A stretch of DNA of 64,000 nt from NCBI GenBank assembly GCA_911728455.2, contig OU452222.1, forward strand, positions 5,337,108 to 5,401,107, in the 5' to 3' direction. Below the pieces are notes generated by a model. That model saw nothing but the letters and a program-made list of their open reading frames with translations, was not told where the DNA came from and searched no databases. This DNA is from Marthasterias glacialis (lineage: Eukaryota; Echinodermata; Asteroidea; Forcipulatida; Asteriidae). The stretch's first letter is position 1. Each line of letters starts with the position of its first letter. This document shows positions 46,389 through 58,423 of this stretch, piece by piece. A program made the position numbers and the translations under genes.

Positions 46389-47844
46389 TGATCAGTGACT
46401 TTTTTTTTATTCCAGTGGATTATAATAACTTTAGTGAAATCGTTCTCTGTGTAATTTTTGTGCCAGGCCAGGGTTTGAAATTAAGAAAATAAGTTTTGCA
46501 ACAGCAACCTCCATCCAAAAGCGCAGTCCAGTATGGCTTCGCTTAGGCGCCATCTTTGTCTTTGCACCTCAAGCAGTGCCACCTCTAAGGTGATCATTTT
46601 TAAAAATGCTCCGTTGTGAGGTAGTAGACTCTAAAAGGTAGTCGGTAGCTGCAACCGTATCTGTCGTCACATGCGGCTACTGTATGCATTATAGTCTGCC
46701 ATTCTGGGAGTCAAATTGCATAATAAAGATATGGTGCACGTCTACAACTGCACGCGCATCACCTGAAAAGCGCACTGCGCAGTCAGCACACAAGAAGTCT
46801 GACTCCCCAATTGCTCAAGATTTATTGTGTAACAAAGTCAGGTGAATTGGGGCAATAGAGTTATATATTTAACTCTGTGGGATCATGTTGGATGAGTTCA
46901 TGTCAAGTTGCTACTGGTTACCCTTTAGTATCTACCTTGTGAATTGAGTCCTCTTAAATTCAATTCGGTATCTTGAAATGTAGAGGTTGATATTGAGTAG
47001 TTGCTTGGCAACTATAAATATTGGCCTACTTGAGTTTTCAGGCATGCAACTTGTCAGTGGATCAGCTGATTTCCTCTTTTTTCTTCACTTTTAGTGTCAT
47101 AGAAAACTGAAAAACACTGCACAAAAGGTTATGTGTCTGGTTATTTCCTAAATTGTAAAGTTGCATGCCTGAGTTTTGTTTTCTTTTTTCGAAATTCCTT
47201 TATCAATAATGTATTTTGTTCTGATGGCAGAAGTATCTGCACATTAAAAAGAAAACATTTTCCGCCACCAAGTAACTTTCTGGCGGTATTTATATTTAAA
47301 GATTCATGTTGATTTATCAGATTTCAGATATTTTTCAGATTTCATAATTGTTCAGTGATTGTTCAGTTAATGTTCCTTCAGACTTTCTTGAAAGAGTGGA
47401 AGTTTCCTTACAGGGAGAAAGATCTAGTCCATGTGTGTTAAAACCTCTAGATTTCCATTTGAAGTGATTTACACTGGTACAGGGGTGTACACATTTTCTA
47501 AAGTGTTACACCCGATTGACCCAATTCACCTGACGTCATCATCACAATCATCTTTGTTGTGTTTTATTTCGGGAGTCAGTGTCCCAATGTGTTGTACAGT
47601 GTAGTGTGCATTTTAGGCGACGTGGCGTTTACACGCTTACCATAATTTTTTCTTACATTTTGACTCCCAAAATGACGAGCGTGGCAGAGAGAATCCACGT
47701 GTGACGTTGGTGCAAGGGGTCAATGTTACATTGAAAGGGCTCCCCTCCAGACCAAGAGGAGACTGCTACATTTTTAAAAGGATATTCAATTTCTGTTCAA
47801 TCACACACCTGTATGTGACATAAGTCATACCTGAATAGGAAGTT

Positions 47845-48090
47845 GCGGCTACTGCTGCGGCTACTGCTGTGGCTACTGCTGCGGCTACTGCTGCGGCTAC
47901 TGCTGCGGCTACTGCTGCGGCTACTGCTGCGGCTACTGCTGCGGCTACTGCTGCGGCTACTGCGGCTACTGCTGCGGCTTCTGCTGCGGCTGTTGCTGCG
48001 GCTGTTGCTAAGGGTGTTGCTATGGTTATCTTATGCTTTGATGCTTGTTCACGAGACGACTGAGCACCAGCTGCTCTTTCGGGCACGGCC
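47845..48090. mobile_element. GC-rich foldback element, copy 4, with expanded arm
   Basis: One arm is a near-perfect tandem array of a 12-mer (GCTGCGGCTACT) over about 47845-48005. The remaining core on the minus strand matches the 58.5-kb copy (aacaagcat, aacacccttagcaacagcc), and the outer end gggcacggcc matches the family terminus. Both strands are open because of the triplet structure; these are not genes. Confidence 0.6.
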
Positions 48091-48228
48091 TAATTTATTG
48101 GGTTTGGGCTGTTTTTAAGCCCACACCCCCCTGCCCCACTTCACACACAATGATTACATTGATGAATTGCTCACTGAAAATGAATGATGCAGATGAGGTT
48201 TATGGGTGTTTGTTTGTAAGCATTACTT

Positions 48229-48252
48229 CCCCCCCCCCCCCCCCCCCCCCCC
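48229..48252 (+). repeat. Homopolymer C tract (24 bases)
   Basis: An uninterrupted run of 24 C residues. Length is likely variable and may contain sequencing error. Confidence 0.9.
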
Positions 48253-48834
48253 GGAGAAATTTCTGACAATACAATTATTGTTTGTATCTAATATTTGTTA
48301 TGTTCAGTTAGCTGTATAATAAAATGGCCGCATATTGGCTGGCAGACTCCTAACTTTGACACAGGTGTATTTTGTGTGTGGTGTTGTTCAGTCGATTCAA
48401 TTTAATTCAATTCAATTCAAGTAATCTAAAAAGATGGTTTAAACACTATAACACAGAACATTTCATTGTGTTTGGATAAAATCTTCAGTTTGGGGTACTG
48501 TGGGCTTTGTCTCCATACAGGAAGATATTTAAAAGGAGAGTTTTTATGGAATATTGAGCACAAGTAAAAGGAATTGTAAGTCAGACTTTAATATATTAGG
48601 AGCTGATGCATGTATGATGTCCTACCCTACTTTAATCTGATTTCTAATTCTAATTAATTATACCCTTAGAAAAAATAAAAATAGCGATAAAGCGCCGCTC
48701 AAAGCCTATAAATCAGTCTGTGTACTTTTATCATGGGTTAAATTTCATGACTGTGATTGCGCAGACTATGATTAGCCAACTCATTTCGGGGAAAATATTT
48801 TTCCGCTTTCCTCTGCATTCAAGTTTGTAACTAG

Positions 48835-48860
48835 TGACGTCACGTCCAAAACTTACGTCA
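48835..48860. promoter_or_regulatory. CRE-like site pair
   Basis: A perfect palindromic CRE (TGACGTCA, 48835-48842) is followed 10 bases later by TTACGTCA (48853-48860). This is a possible promoter or enhancer. A splice-donor-like AAAAG|GTAAGA lies at 49172. No downstream coding exon can be tied to it. Confidence 0.3.
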
Positions 48861-49549
48861 CGAATCGCTGTTTGTCTGGAAACTGCTCCCTGTCAAAACC
48901 TGCTTTATCTTCGTTATTTTATGTGGGAACCAGCTTAGTTGCAGTTGCGTTGTGCATCATTTACGCATGACATAACAGGAAGGTCGAGTGGTCTTTTGAA
49001 TGGATGTATGAAGTGTTTCGCTGAGAATTTGCATATGATTGCACGACACAACCCACCACCACACTAGCTGTACACACAAGGAAGGTGAAGTTGTTAATGT
49101 CAGGAATGTGGTGAAGTAGTATTTTAGTGGTTAAATAATCTGTGGACATTTTCATTTTTGAGAATGATTTAAAAGGTAAGATTGAGAATAGAACTACACT
49201 AGGCCTAACTAATTGTTTTTTTTGGTCAACAAATGTTCAATGGAATTGTTATTTGTCAGTTTTTGTTCAGTCGAACCATTTTCTGTTTATATGAGATTGA
49301 GAGCAGTCGGTCATTTGTTCACTTTTTTCGGGTGGTGGTAAAAGTTGAGGTGGAGCTAGCCGGAGGTTGTGTTAAACCATGGTTAAACCCATTTAGCACC
49401 TGAGCGAAGCTTCAACGTAAGACATTTAATCACTGATCAGGGCAGGGTCAGGAAAAGACACTGGCCGGAATAATGCAGTAGAGATTCTAGCTAGTACTTT
49501 TTTAGTATAGTAGAAATCATAAATAAAATAACTTTTGTTGTGAATTTGC

Positions 49550-49965
49550 ATTGTTACGTCATTCGTTTTCCTACAGCAAGTTAGGTTAGCATGCCTTTCC
49601 CTGTGATTATGGTTAGCAGGGCTATGAAATGGAAATCACACAGTAAGCACAAAATCGGCTGTTAAGCAGCTCTATGAAATTGTGCCCTGGTCATCCGGCG
49701 CCAACTGGTTAATTTAATTTCATTTTCAAAACAGTATCCTGGAGCGACCGGTTTTCGGTCACTTAACGGTAAAAATCGTTCGGAAACGGAAACTAAATGA
49801 AATTTTTTAAAACCATCTGACCCACCTTTTAACAAGACACTTTTAATTCATAATCTGTTGAAATCCCAGAAGTTGCAGTCATAAATTCCGAAATATCGTC
49901 CTAAATTTACAGCGGTGCTGTATTCGCCGTGCACACGTCGCGTTACCCGTTTCCGGTCGGTCCAT
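49550..49965. repeat. Composite of hairpin-family remnant and a dispersed repeat
   Basis: 49550-49690 matches the right half of the hairpin element at 7259 (gcattgttacgtcattcg, gcagctctatgaaattg). 49700-49965 matches the repeat at 41080-41290. A gcgccaactggt start is also shared with 37330. Confidence 0.5.
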
Positions 49966-51896
49966 TCAGGGGCAGTTTCTATCAACTTCACGCACTAGTA
50001 TGGCGCGCAAAATACAAAAAAAAAAAATAATAATAATAACGATTGTCCAGACTGTCTCTGCGGCTAGTGAGATGATTATTGGTTAATAAAATAACAAAGT
50101 TATTCTTTACATGATTTTTTTTGCTTTATTTTGTCCTTTTCTTTTTCTTCATTATTTTACTTTAAAGTGGTATTAATGATTATTTTCAAATTAAATGTGA
50201 TTGTTTTTGCTGAACTGATATAAAATTTGTATAATTATATACATCAATTATCCTTTTCTTTTCTGTAGTTTGTGGCTTTTCTGCTTCATCAACATAATAA
50301 ATACTTCTTGAAGTGCCCTCCCTCCCCAAGAGAAAAATCAAGATGACACAAGAGAAAAGCATGACACCTTTTCTTATCTTTTACTTCTTTATTTTTCTTT
50401 GAAGTGTTTAACATAAATTGTTTTAAAATCAAATGAAATGTTTTTTTACTGAATTTATATAATTTTTTTTAAATTGATACAAATCCATTTATATTTATTT
50501 ATCAAGTTATGTGACTTTTCTGCTTTGTCAACATAATAATAGTTCTTGCATTGCAGTTTGTTCCTCTTCCTGACTCATTAGGGGAGCAGGTCCAGAGCTG
50601 GTAGCTTTGATGTTTTATTTTTTTAAGCTTTTCTGATTGATCAACAACAGCCTCGTATTCATCATCAAGACATTTTTGAGAATAAAATAGTCTGTAGCTG
50701 GCTTTTACTTTGCGTATCACAGTCTGTATAAAGAGAAGGAAATATAACATTGCCATTAAAAAATCTATAAAACCAATCATAAAGTTCCTAAAATTAATTG
50801 TAATAAAGATGACATATTTTCTGGATCCTGACATAAATTCATGGTCATTAGCTACGTACAATGTCAGGCCCTACAAGTATTTTGTGCAATTATTTTACAC
50901 ATTTTGTGCACTGCCCGTGGCTTAAATATGAACGTTTTTGATGGGTTTTTTTGTTTTGAAACTGCATTATCTGTCAAAATTTGTTCAAAGAATGGGGAAG
51001 GGAGGGGAATTAAGTGAAAGTTGGACCACACAACTTTGTTGTTCTTCATAAAAAAGTATTACTGAATAAAATAAAAGTGACTGTTCCATTTCCTCAACAC
51101 ATTTTTAATTTAAAACAAAAAATAATATTTATCAATCTGATTATCTTGAATTTCAGAGTGGCCAATAATATGAATAATTTGGGGAGAAATGAACTTTATA
51201 TAGCCATTGCAGCTTTCATTAGGGCCCATTGCAATGAAGCAGAGAGTGCAGTATAAACACAAAAAGTCATATTCACTTGAAATACACTTAAGGTTTCTGC
51301 AATGTTGGCACTCCATATAATCCCACTTAGCAACATAATCACGTGATCTACCGTTCTACCTGGGGAAAATGGAACTTGACCTTACTGATGAAACTTTCAT
51401 TTGGAATGTTTGACCGTGGATTATAATTTTTAGAGACATTTGATTGTGAGTAAAAAGTGTATTAGTGATCTATACTGAAAATTTAACATTTTATAAACTT
51501 TTGGGTGTAACTTACGACAGGAAACTTGAATCTCAATAATTTTTTACGTGGGTGATCGTAAGGAACATCGGTCGTGAATGAAACTTCTAGTCGCTGTATA
51601 TCTAGCGCCCTCTCGCGGTAAACAGGAATCAAAATGAGTGACCGGGTATAGGTGTCGACCGAAAACGGGTAATCGCATGATAATTCTTGAACATACCTCT
51701 GCAATTCAAAATAAGTTTGTTTGTATTTATTCATGTGTTTATTTGTGTTTTTTTTTTCAGGGGGGGCGAAGTGGGATTTAGATTATTTATTTTGCATAAA
51801 AATAACATTTAATAGATGTTAAATTTGTACCGGGGAAAAGGAATGTTATTATTCGTTTTTTCGTTTACCCATATACTGATACGTGTTAAGAGGCAG

Positions 51897-52095
51897 TTAG
51901 AGGCAGACTGCCTCTAGCTGCCGGGCAATCTCGGTGGTCTAGTTGGTAAAAAATATCTGCTCTAGAATGGCAAAGGTTGTGGGTGCGAATCCCACCCAAG
52001 GAATATGCCTGTGGATATTTTTTCACAGGACTCTGGAAAGTACTGAGTACAGTGCTCAACACACATCGGTGTATGGGTAAAAAGAAGATAATAAT
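51897..52095 (+). mobile_element. tRNA-derived SINE, family B, copy 1
   Basis: Box A tggtctagttgg (51934-51945) and box B gggtgcgaatccc (51980-51992) form a tRNA-like head. The tail reads gaatatgcctgtggatattt, ctggaaagtactgagtac and cacatcggtgtatgggtaaa. Confidence 0.75.
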
Positions 52096-52519
52096 AATGT
52101 GCATTTAGATGTCAAATATTAATTGGAATGTACTTTAATTCTGATTTCCTGAGTTAGGGTTGGAAAAAGTCAACAACTTTGCAAAATATATGAATAGACC
52201 TATGTGTATTACATCACTATGAGCATTTAGTACAGGAATGGGCTGAGGTCAAAAAAGCTACAATGCACGTTTGATGCTGCACTTGACCTCAAAGATGGCG
52301 GCGGATGCATAACGTCTATTATTGGCTAGACAGGCATGATGGGGTAATGGGGTTGACAAATATAACAAAATGTTTAGGTGAAATTCATTTTAAAACAGTG
52401 GTCCATTGAACTGATCATTTTGGAAGAACTCGTTTGTTAATGTATTTAAAGTGCATGGATGAGTTTTGATTGTCACTTTAAAACCCGTGTATACTGTATT
52501 CAGATTCTTTCCCAACAGC

Positions 52520-52795
52520 AGGGATGAGACATTTCAGACTTTTATCTGAATTCAGACCTTTTTGTGTATGCCTGGTGAAAACAAGTAGCTGAGATTTTCT
52601 TCTGATATAAAGAAATCTCTGATCTCCATGTAAATGTACTATCTAGCACTGAGCATAGAGCAAGGACCACTGAGGAGACAGTTGCCTGAAGCTTCTTGCA
52701 ATATCTATAACTCCAGGGTGTACTAAAAGGTACAATTTTGATTCTTGTAGTTTTAGACCTTTTTGCCCACAATGGCCCTCACCACTGCAACAGAA
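52520..52795. repeat. Dispersed repeat, shorter copy
   Basis: This is the shorter counterpart of 20830-21365. It keeps both ends and the gaagcttcttg core but lacks most of the middle. Confidence 0.5.
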
Positions 52796-53170
52796 AAAAA
52801 TTGGCAACAAATGCACTTGTGATACAATTCGAAGCTGAAGTTCAAAGTGCGAAAGTACTGCACACAAAAGAGGAGAGCTAATAAAGAAAATTTCAAAAGA
52901 GGCAAAAAACATGTAGTGGAAAGGTTTGTGGTAACATGGATAAAGCCTGGTGTAGTAACAACAGGTTTTTCAGTTGGGAGGGTAAAATGAAAGACTAGTG
53001 AAAGGATAGAGTTGGACACGGAGAGTAGGTTACAACAAAACAGACCAAAAAGATACACTGTTTGTGTATATTGAGTTAGCAAACGTATGTTAAAATGAAA
53101 AATGAAAACACAAGAAAGCAGAGATTGCAAACGTAAACATAACAACAACAAAAAAGTAATTCTGTTGAGC

Positions 53171-53304
53171 AGGCCTGGAATTGCAAGGAGGGCCATGGCC
53201 TTGTCTTGCCCTTTAAAAATTACCAATGATATTATTAGATTTTCCAATGTAAGTACCCTTTGCAATATGAAAATGGCCTTGCCCTCTCAAATAAATTCTA
53301 GGCC
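53171..53304. mobile_element. Short inverted-repeat element, AGGCCTGGAATT family
   Basis: Ends aggcctggaatt and aaattctaggcct are inverted, with gaaaatggccttgccctctc inside. It supplies part of a long minus-strand open frame that is not a gene. Confidence 0.55.
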
Positions 53305-54176
53305 TCGTTGAGATGCGAAAAACAGAAAATTTGTAAAAACTGTTCCTTCATGCAACGACTATTCACTAACCCCAAGTGTCTTTGGTTAGAGACCCTCCTG
53401 AATGATGAATCCTCCACTCAATGGTAACTCAAAACCAAAATGTTTGGTCTTGCATAAGACAGGTATATGTATGCCTGACCCAGTGATAAGCAACTGTTAC
53501 TTGGGTTGGGCCTACGTCTGACAACCTACAGAATGGAATTTAGGAGGATCTGGGAAGGTTAGGATTTTAAGTTGAGTGATGTGGATCTAGGTTTTAGCCA
53601 GAATTTAAAAGTGAGCTGTCCAAATTAGCTTTATTTGAAAAAATACACTTGCAGCTTTGATAACAAATGTAATTGGAAAGGGTACTTGCATTAACATCAG
53701 GGTTTTTGAGTTGTGAGTGGAAATTGAATGAGCAGTGAAAGAATCAGGCCCCAATCTCATGGCACTGCATAATGCTTACCAGGGAATCCTGCGCTTACTG
53801 CACCCTGTATAAATTGCGTGATTCTTTGGGCTGGAAGCACTGGTGAATTGAAAGTGCTGGCACTCATTTCAGTACTTGAAAGAGGTACAAAAGCTTTTAT
53901 GCCCACCAGCATTTAATTGTTCAGGAGGTCCACATACGTTGCAGTCGGCACGAACTCCCACTGCACGTCATGTACTGGGATTATTGACAGAGGTGTACAA
54001 ATACATGTGGGTAATAACTAATGTCAGCTGATCAGCCAGACAAATTGAGAGGAGTAAGATTTGAAACTTTGCATGGTGTGACTTTGAAGGGTGTTAAAGA
54101 GAAAACTAGTTTTACAGGGGCCCAGTTCTAGGGCACAGCTTATATTTGATTTCAAGTCTGAAATAAATTATTTGTG

Positions 54177-54300
54177 TTTTACCCTTACACCGATGGGTGT
54201 AAAGCACTGTATACTCAGCACTTTCCTCCTGAGTCCTGTGAAAAAAATGAATCCACAGGCATATTACTCTGGCATTATATCCCGATGCAAATTTAACATC
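54177..54300 (-). mobile_element. tRNA-derived SINE, family B, truncated minus copy
   Basis: The plus-strand sequence ttttacccttacaccgatgg, actcagcactttcctcctg and atccacaggcatattact is the inverse of the tail at 51.9-52.1 kb. The tRNA head is absent. It faces the plus-oriented copy at 54345. Confidence 0.6.
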
Positions 54301-54344
54301 TACTAAAATTGTTGCGGTGCCCGCTGCTAGAATAAGGGATTTGA

Positions 54345-54600
54345 ACGGCCTCTGGCTGCCAGGTGGTCTCGGTGGTCTAGTTGGTGAGACGTCTGCTCTG
54401 GGGTGCCAAGGGTCGTGGGTTCGAATCCAACTGTGCCACGCTCACCATTTTGGAAGGTATACATGTACGTGTAAACGCTGTGTCGCCTACTTCCACTGTA
54501 TAACACAAGAGAACATTGACTTCTAAAATGGAGCAACCAAGATTATTGTGATGATGACTGCAGGTGCTTAACACACATCGGTGTATGGGTAAAACACAAA
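54345..54600 (+). mobile_element. tRNA-derived SINE, family B, copy 2
   Basis: Box A tggtctagttgg (54372-54383) and box B gggttcgaatcc (54417-54428) are intact. The tail ends cacatcggtgtatgggtaaa, followed by acaaataatgttctttatcc. Confidence 0.75.
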
Positions 54601-55011
54601 TAATGTTCTTTATCCCCGATGCAAACTTTTAAATTTCTAAAAAAAGTCTGAAATTGTATTGGCTGTCAGGTAGACAAAAAGCCACCATCACAGACTTAGA
54701 ACCAAGTCTTGGCGCTGCTGGACACTGAATTCTGAAGTGTTATAGTCGCTTAAAAATTGTTTGTTCAGCAAAAATGTGCAGGAAACCAGTTGCCAATGTT
54801 ACATATGACTTGGTTATTTGGCTGGTAACCTTTTTCTGGTAGGCACTGTGACTATTCAGTGTTCCTGGTGCTTGTCATTGTACATTGCATGTAATAATCT
54901 CCCCTTGGATCTGAGAGATGAATCTTTGATCATCGATTTGGTTGGCGGTGGCAATGTGTAGTGAAGGTACTTTAAAGTTGATAATCACCAGTTGTAGAAT
55001 TTATTAGTGGG

Positions 55012-55520
55012 ATTTATGCACTATGAAATTTGTCCTCGTATTTAGTTGCGGTTTTGTTTTATTCAGTTGTTTAGATTTAATGGTTGGCTGTGTAAAGTTT
55101 GTTAGAACTATTATCAAGGGTTTGAGGCCTTTTTTATCGTATTTCCTGGTCGGGTTACAACATTTCAACAGTTGGAAATTAGCCGAGACCTTCCTTCATG
55201 CCCCTATTATGCTATTCCATTTTTATCAATAAATGTGTGGCTTTTTTTTATTTGAGTAGTTTTAGTTTATATTACTGTTGATTGTGTCAAATTTGTTAGA
55301 ACTATTGTCACTGTGGGATTTATGCATTAGAAAAATCTTCCTCCTATTTGCAGTTTTAGTTTAGTAGTTTAGGTTTAATTGTTGACTGTGAAAATTATAT
55401 TAGAACTTTTTATGTTAATTTTCAAGGCCTTTTAAAATATTTAAATTGTCTGGGGAATTAACTCAAACTTTCCGCCATGCCCCTATTATGCTGTTGCATT
55501 CTCATGAATAAATGGGTGGT
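55012..55520 (+). repeat. Diverged direct duplication (~300-bp period)
   Basis: gtgggatttatgcactatg, gttagaactattatcaaggg and catgcccctattatgctatt at 55010-55215 recur as gtgggatttatgcattaga, attagaactttttatgtta and catgcccctattatgctgtt at 55312-55500. Confidence 0.6.
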
Positions 55521-56962
55521 TTCTAATCCAAAAGGATAAAATCTGACCAATCCTGAAAAAAATGATTGATGATTTCTTATTCGTAAAGAAAAAGTACATG
55601 ATTTCATTTGTTACTGATTGAAGAACAGACTTTCAGTCTGGAGGCTCATTTATTATGAAGTCCTTATCAGTATCAGAGAAATATTTCTTCGTGAAATATT
55701 GCCCAATTCGAGGAAATAGCTAAAAAAAAACAAAAAAAACGAAATCACTGTTGCTGACATGTAATTTGATATTAGCCTTGGTTCCTCTGATGTGAACACG
55801 CCTGACAAAACACAAAACAACTTTTTGCTGTTTTCCAGTAAAACCATGACCGAATTTGATGAATTTTTTAAATCAAATTTTCACTGGTTAGTTGTATGGT
55901 GCATTTCTTGAAAACTAGAGGACGGGAAATTTGTTAAAACTTTCCCTTTAAATGGGAGGACCCCAAGCCAAAAGGATAAAAATCTAATCAGTCGTCAAGT
56001 AGGTTGAAGACTTTATTTCTTTGGAAACACACGTTATAAAGTTAGTTGCAACATGGGAAATAGTAGAATCTTCTATTTTTTAACCTCTTTGGTTACTGTA
56101 TTTAAGTATTCTCTCCCTTGAGAAATATCTACGCATCTGCAGTGCGGTCAGCTCTGAGTTTAAATTGCGAACGTGCCAGAGGCATAGAGATGCCATCTGG
56201 TGATGCTATGCCACATAAAAGAACAAAAACCAAAAGTCTTCTCTGAATGCTGTGTGCCTGTGGAATAAAACCTTATCGACATTCTCAACGCATCATGGGG
56301 AATGATGGAAATGTCAAATTTGTAAATGACAAAGGCGATGCGGTTTCGTGTGCAAAAAGTGCACAATTCGCACGTTGTAAACTTGTTAACGTTTTTCCGT
56401 AATACTTGATTTTTACACAGATTTCCCCTTTAGGTGCAAGAATAATGATGAGATAGATGTTAATTTTTGGTAAAAACATTACAAATAACACACATCGGTG
56501 TATGGGTAAAAACATTACAAATGATAATAATAATAAGTGAGTCATTTTGCTTCTTAAAACCTAAAACCTGTTTAAAGGTAGAATACAGGATTGGTACAAG
56601 TATTTATCAAATTGTTTTCATTTTGTATTAGTTTCAGGCTGAAAGCTTACTAATTATGAAGTTCATACCAGTACCAATCTTCCATAGAAATATTTCTGTC
56701 TGAAATACTGTCAAAGTCGAGAAAGTACATGTAGAATTTGAAGACCCTGATTTTAAATTCAGTTTTAACAATCAAAATTAAGGACAATGTACTTACAGTA
56801 CATGCTGAAAAATGTGCACGGTTTTCCACTATTTTCTTCTGACTCAGACAACGGATTGAGCCTACGTATTTTTATTAAATGTATTAAACACTAAACTATC
56901 AGCTTTGCCAACCCTATATTTTTACCTTTAACCTTCTCTAAAATAATTGTGTAATTACACAG

Positions 56963-57059
56963 TTATCCTTGTGACTGATCTTCTTGGAAATGATGATATC
57001 GTTTTCTGTGCACATGTCAAGCATTGTAACATTACCTGCTGCCTTCCTGCCTGGGTAGT
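56963..57059 (+). CDS. Candidate Cys-rich extracellular exon of the PY-motif membrane protein
   Basis: It follows the acceptor ttacacag and reads ILVTDLLGNDDIVFCAHVK, then HCNITCCLPAWVV. Joined through a non-consensus donor (AGT|GTATTG, phase 2) to the exon at 59911, the frame continues directly into the transmembrane helix (ILIFAIVLKL). A nearer donor (GTAGTG at 57055) is out of phase with that exon. The CxxxxxCxxxCC pattern just before a membrane span recalls small Cys-rich PY-motif proteins such as the VOPP1/WBP1 group. This exon is a prediction from phase and topology only. Confidence 0.38.
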
Positions 57060-58423
57060 GTATTGTATGGTTCATTTATTTCTCTATCTTTTTTCCCCTT
57101 TTTCTGCCTGCAGCGCCTTCAACTTGCGAACGTGTACTGATTGATACGAGATAGTGGAGCAGCATAAGTTTGTTTTCATACAGAATTTGTTGAGTGCGAC
57201 GTTGTACACCAGGCAGGAATCGACGCTGTCTATTTCTGGACATTGTCGTGTATTGTACCTTCTTCCATAATGGAGTACTATTTTTATGTGTGAGTATGAG
57301 ATTGATTTATTTGATAGCATAAATTATAAACAATGTAGGAATTCATAAGCATTATGTTATTAATGAACTGAGCTGAATTTGATGAGACATGTTGTGCACA
57401 AGTTGGAATTCATACAAATTTTAGCAATGAATCAAGATTCGGTTTAATTAGCTTCACAAGAAACCTGGCCTTTAAGAAAGGCTCTGCTAGGGTCGAAACG
57501 TGCGTCCATTAAATTGTTTGCCTTCACAAGAAACGGCGGGGGGCCAATTTAATTGAGCAAATATAAACACACAGAGTGGCTAAGCTGAGAAACTTGCACT
57601 AAGCAGTTTAGCATTCAAGATGCCATGTGATGTGTACATGTTTATTGCTTGTGACTGGGGCTAAATTCATAAAACGTGTAAGCAGACATTTTTTTCCTTA
57701 TGGAGCGTCCATCAGCAGAACTTCTATTTCATAATAGTGAAGTGGAGGTAAACAATTTTCCATCAGTGCTGATCACCCAATCCTTGATCAAGTGGTTCTC
57801 CTTTGAACCTGATCTGTTACGAGTCATACTATGATGCTTTCAGATCAGGTCATGTATAGCACATACCTTCACCGCACTGTTCAGGTGCGTTACTGGGGCA
57901 CAGGGGCTAGCAACCCTTGTGTCCGTCTCGTTCTTGCTACATACTTTTTTCTCTTTCTTTATTTTATACCTATTTTTTTCTCCTGTTGTTTCCCCCCCCC
58001 TTTTTTTTTACTCTGAACTGCAGTGAACCATTTGATTGGCCCATCAGAATGACTTTAGTCAAATACTGAAGTGGCTATTGTTCACAGTTAAAAAAATATA
58101 AAACAGAATATCAACTGACTGTTTATTATAAGCAAAGCAAGAGGCATGCCAGCATGTCGGTGGTTCTTGTTAGCGGGTGAGTGACGCTACAATGCAAGTC
58201 CATTTTACTTGCACACAGGCGATATGAAATCTAACTGTCGAAAGGAACGTTTGTGAACTGCACTTGTGCTCACGCACATTTTTCCGCAATAGCATTAAGC
58301 ACACACATTTGCTTACCAGTGAACTGGTTCTTGCTTAGCAAAACAATTCATTCTGCAAGATTCTCAGTTGACCAGGTGTGTGAAACTGGTCCCTGATCTT
58401 TTGTGTGATGATTGGCAACTTAG

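Larger units (their letters stand above)
46728..56962. other. Intergenic / possible 5' intronic region, repeat-rich, no confident gene
   Basis: This 10-kb stretch is mostly dispersed repeats: the expanded GC-rich foldback (47845-48090), a poly-C tract (48229-48252), hairpin repeats (49550-49965), tRNA-derived SINEs (51897-52095, 54345-54600) and a local duplication (55012-55520). A CRE-like pair at 48835-48860 is the only promoter-like cluster. If the PY-motif gene starts here, its first exon was not recognised. Confidence 0.55.

Noticed and set aside
47766-48118. Open frames on both strands reading Ala-rich and Leu/Arg-rich repeats
   Set aside because: They are by-products of the GCTGCGGCTACT array inside a foldback element; no start context, splice sites or conserved sequence.
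51156-51256. Possible terminal exon reading VANNMNNLGRNELYIAIAAF
   Set aside because: Only a weak acceptor and about 30 codons in AT-rich DNA; no upstream exon of matching phase was found.
52753-53265. 170-codon minus-strand ORF with hydrophobic stretches
   Set aside because: It runs across two unrelated dispersed repeats (52520-52795 and 53171-53304) and has no recognisable domain.
54372-54428. Genuine tRNA genes at the box A/box B pairs (also 6766, 18400s, 51934, 32419)
   Set aside because: The acceptor stems do not pair, and each head is joined to a repeated body, so these are SINE heads, not functional tRNA genes.
55023-55232. ORF starting with a signal-peptide-like MKFVLVFSCGFVLFSC as first exon of the PY-motif gene
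   Set aside because: It lies in a local duplication whose other copy is not open, and no phase-1 donor of reasonable quality follows.
57844-57890. 47-nt exon candidate between gctttcag and GTGCGT
   Set aside because: Its exit phase (0) does not match the membrane exon (needs 2), and the flanks are a pyrimidine-rich repeat.
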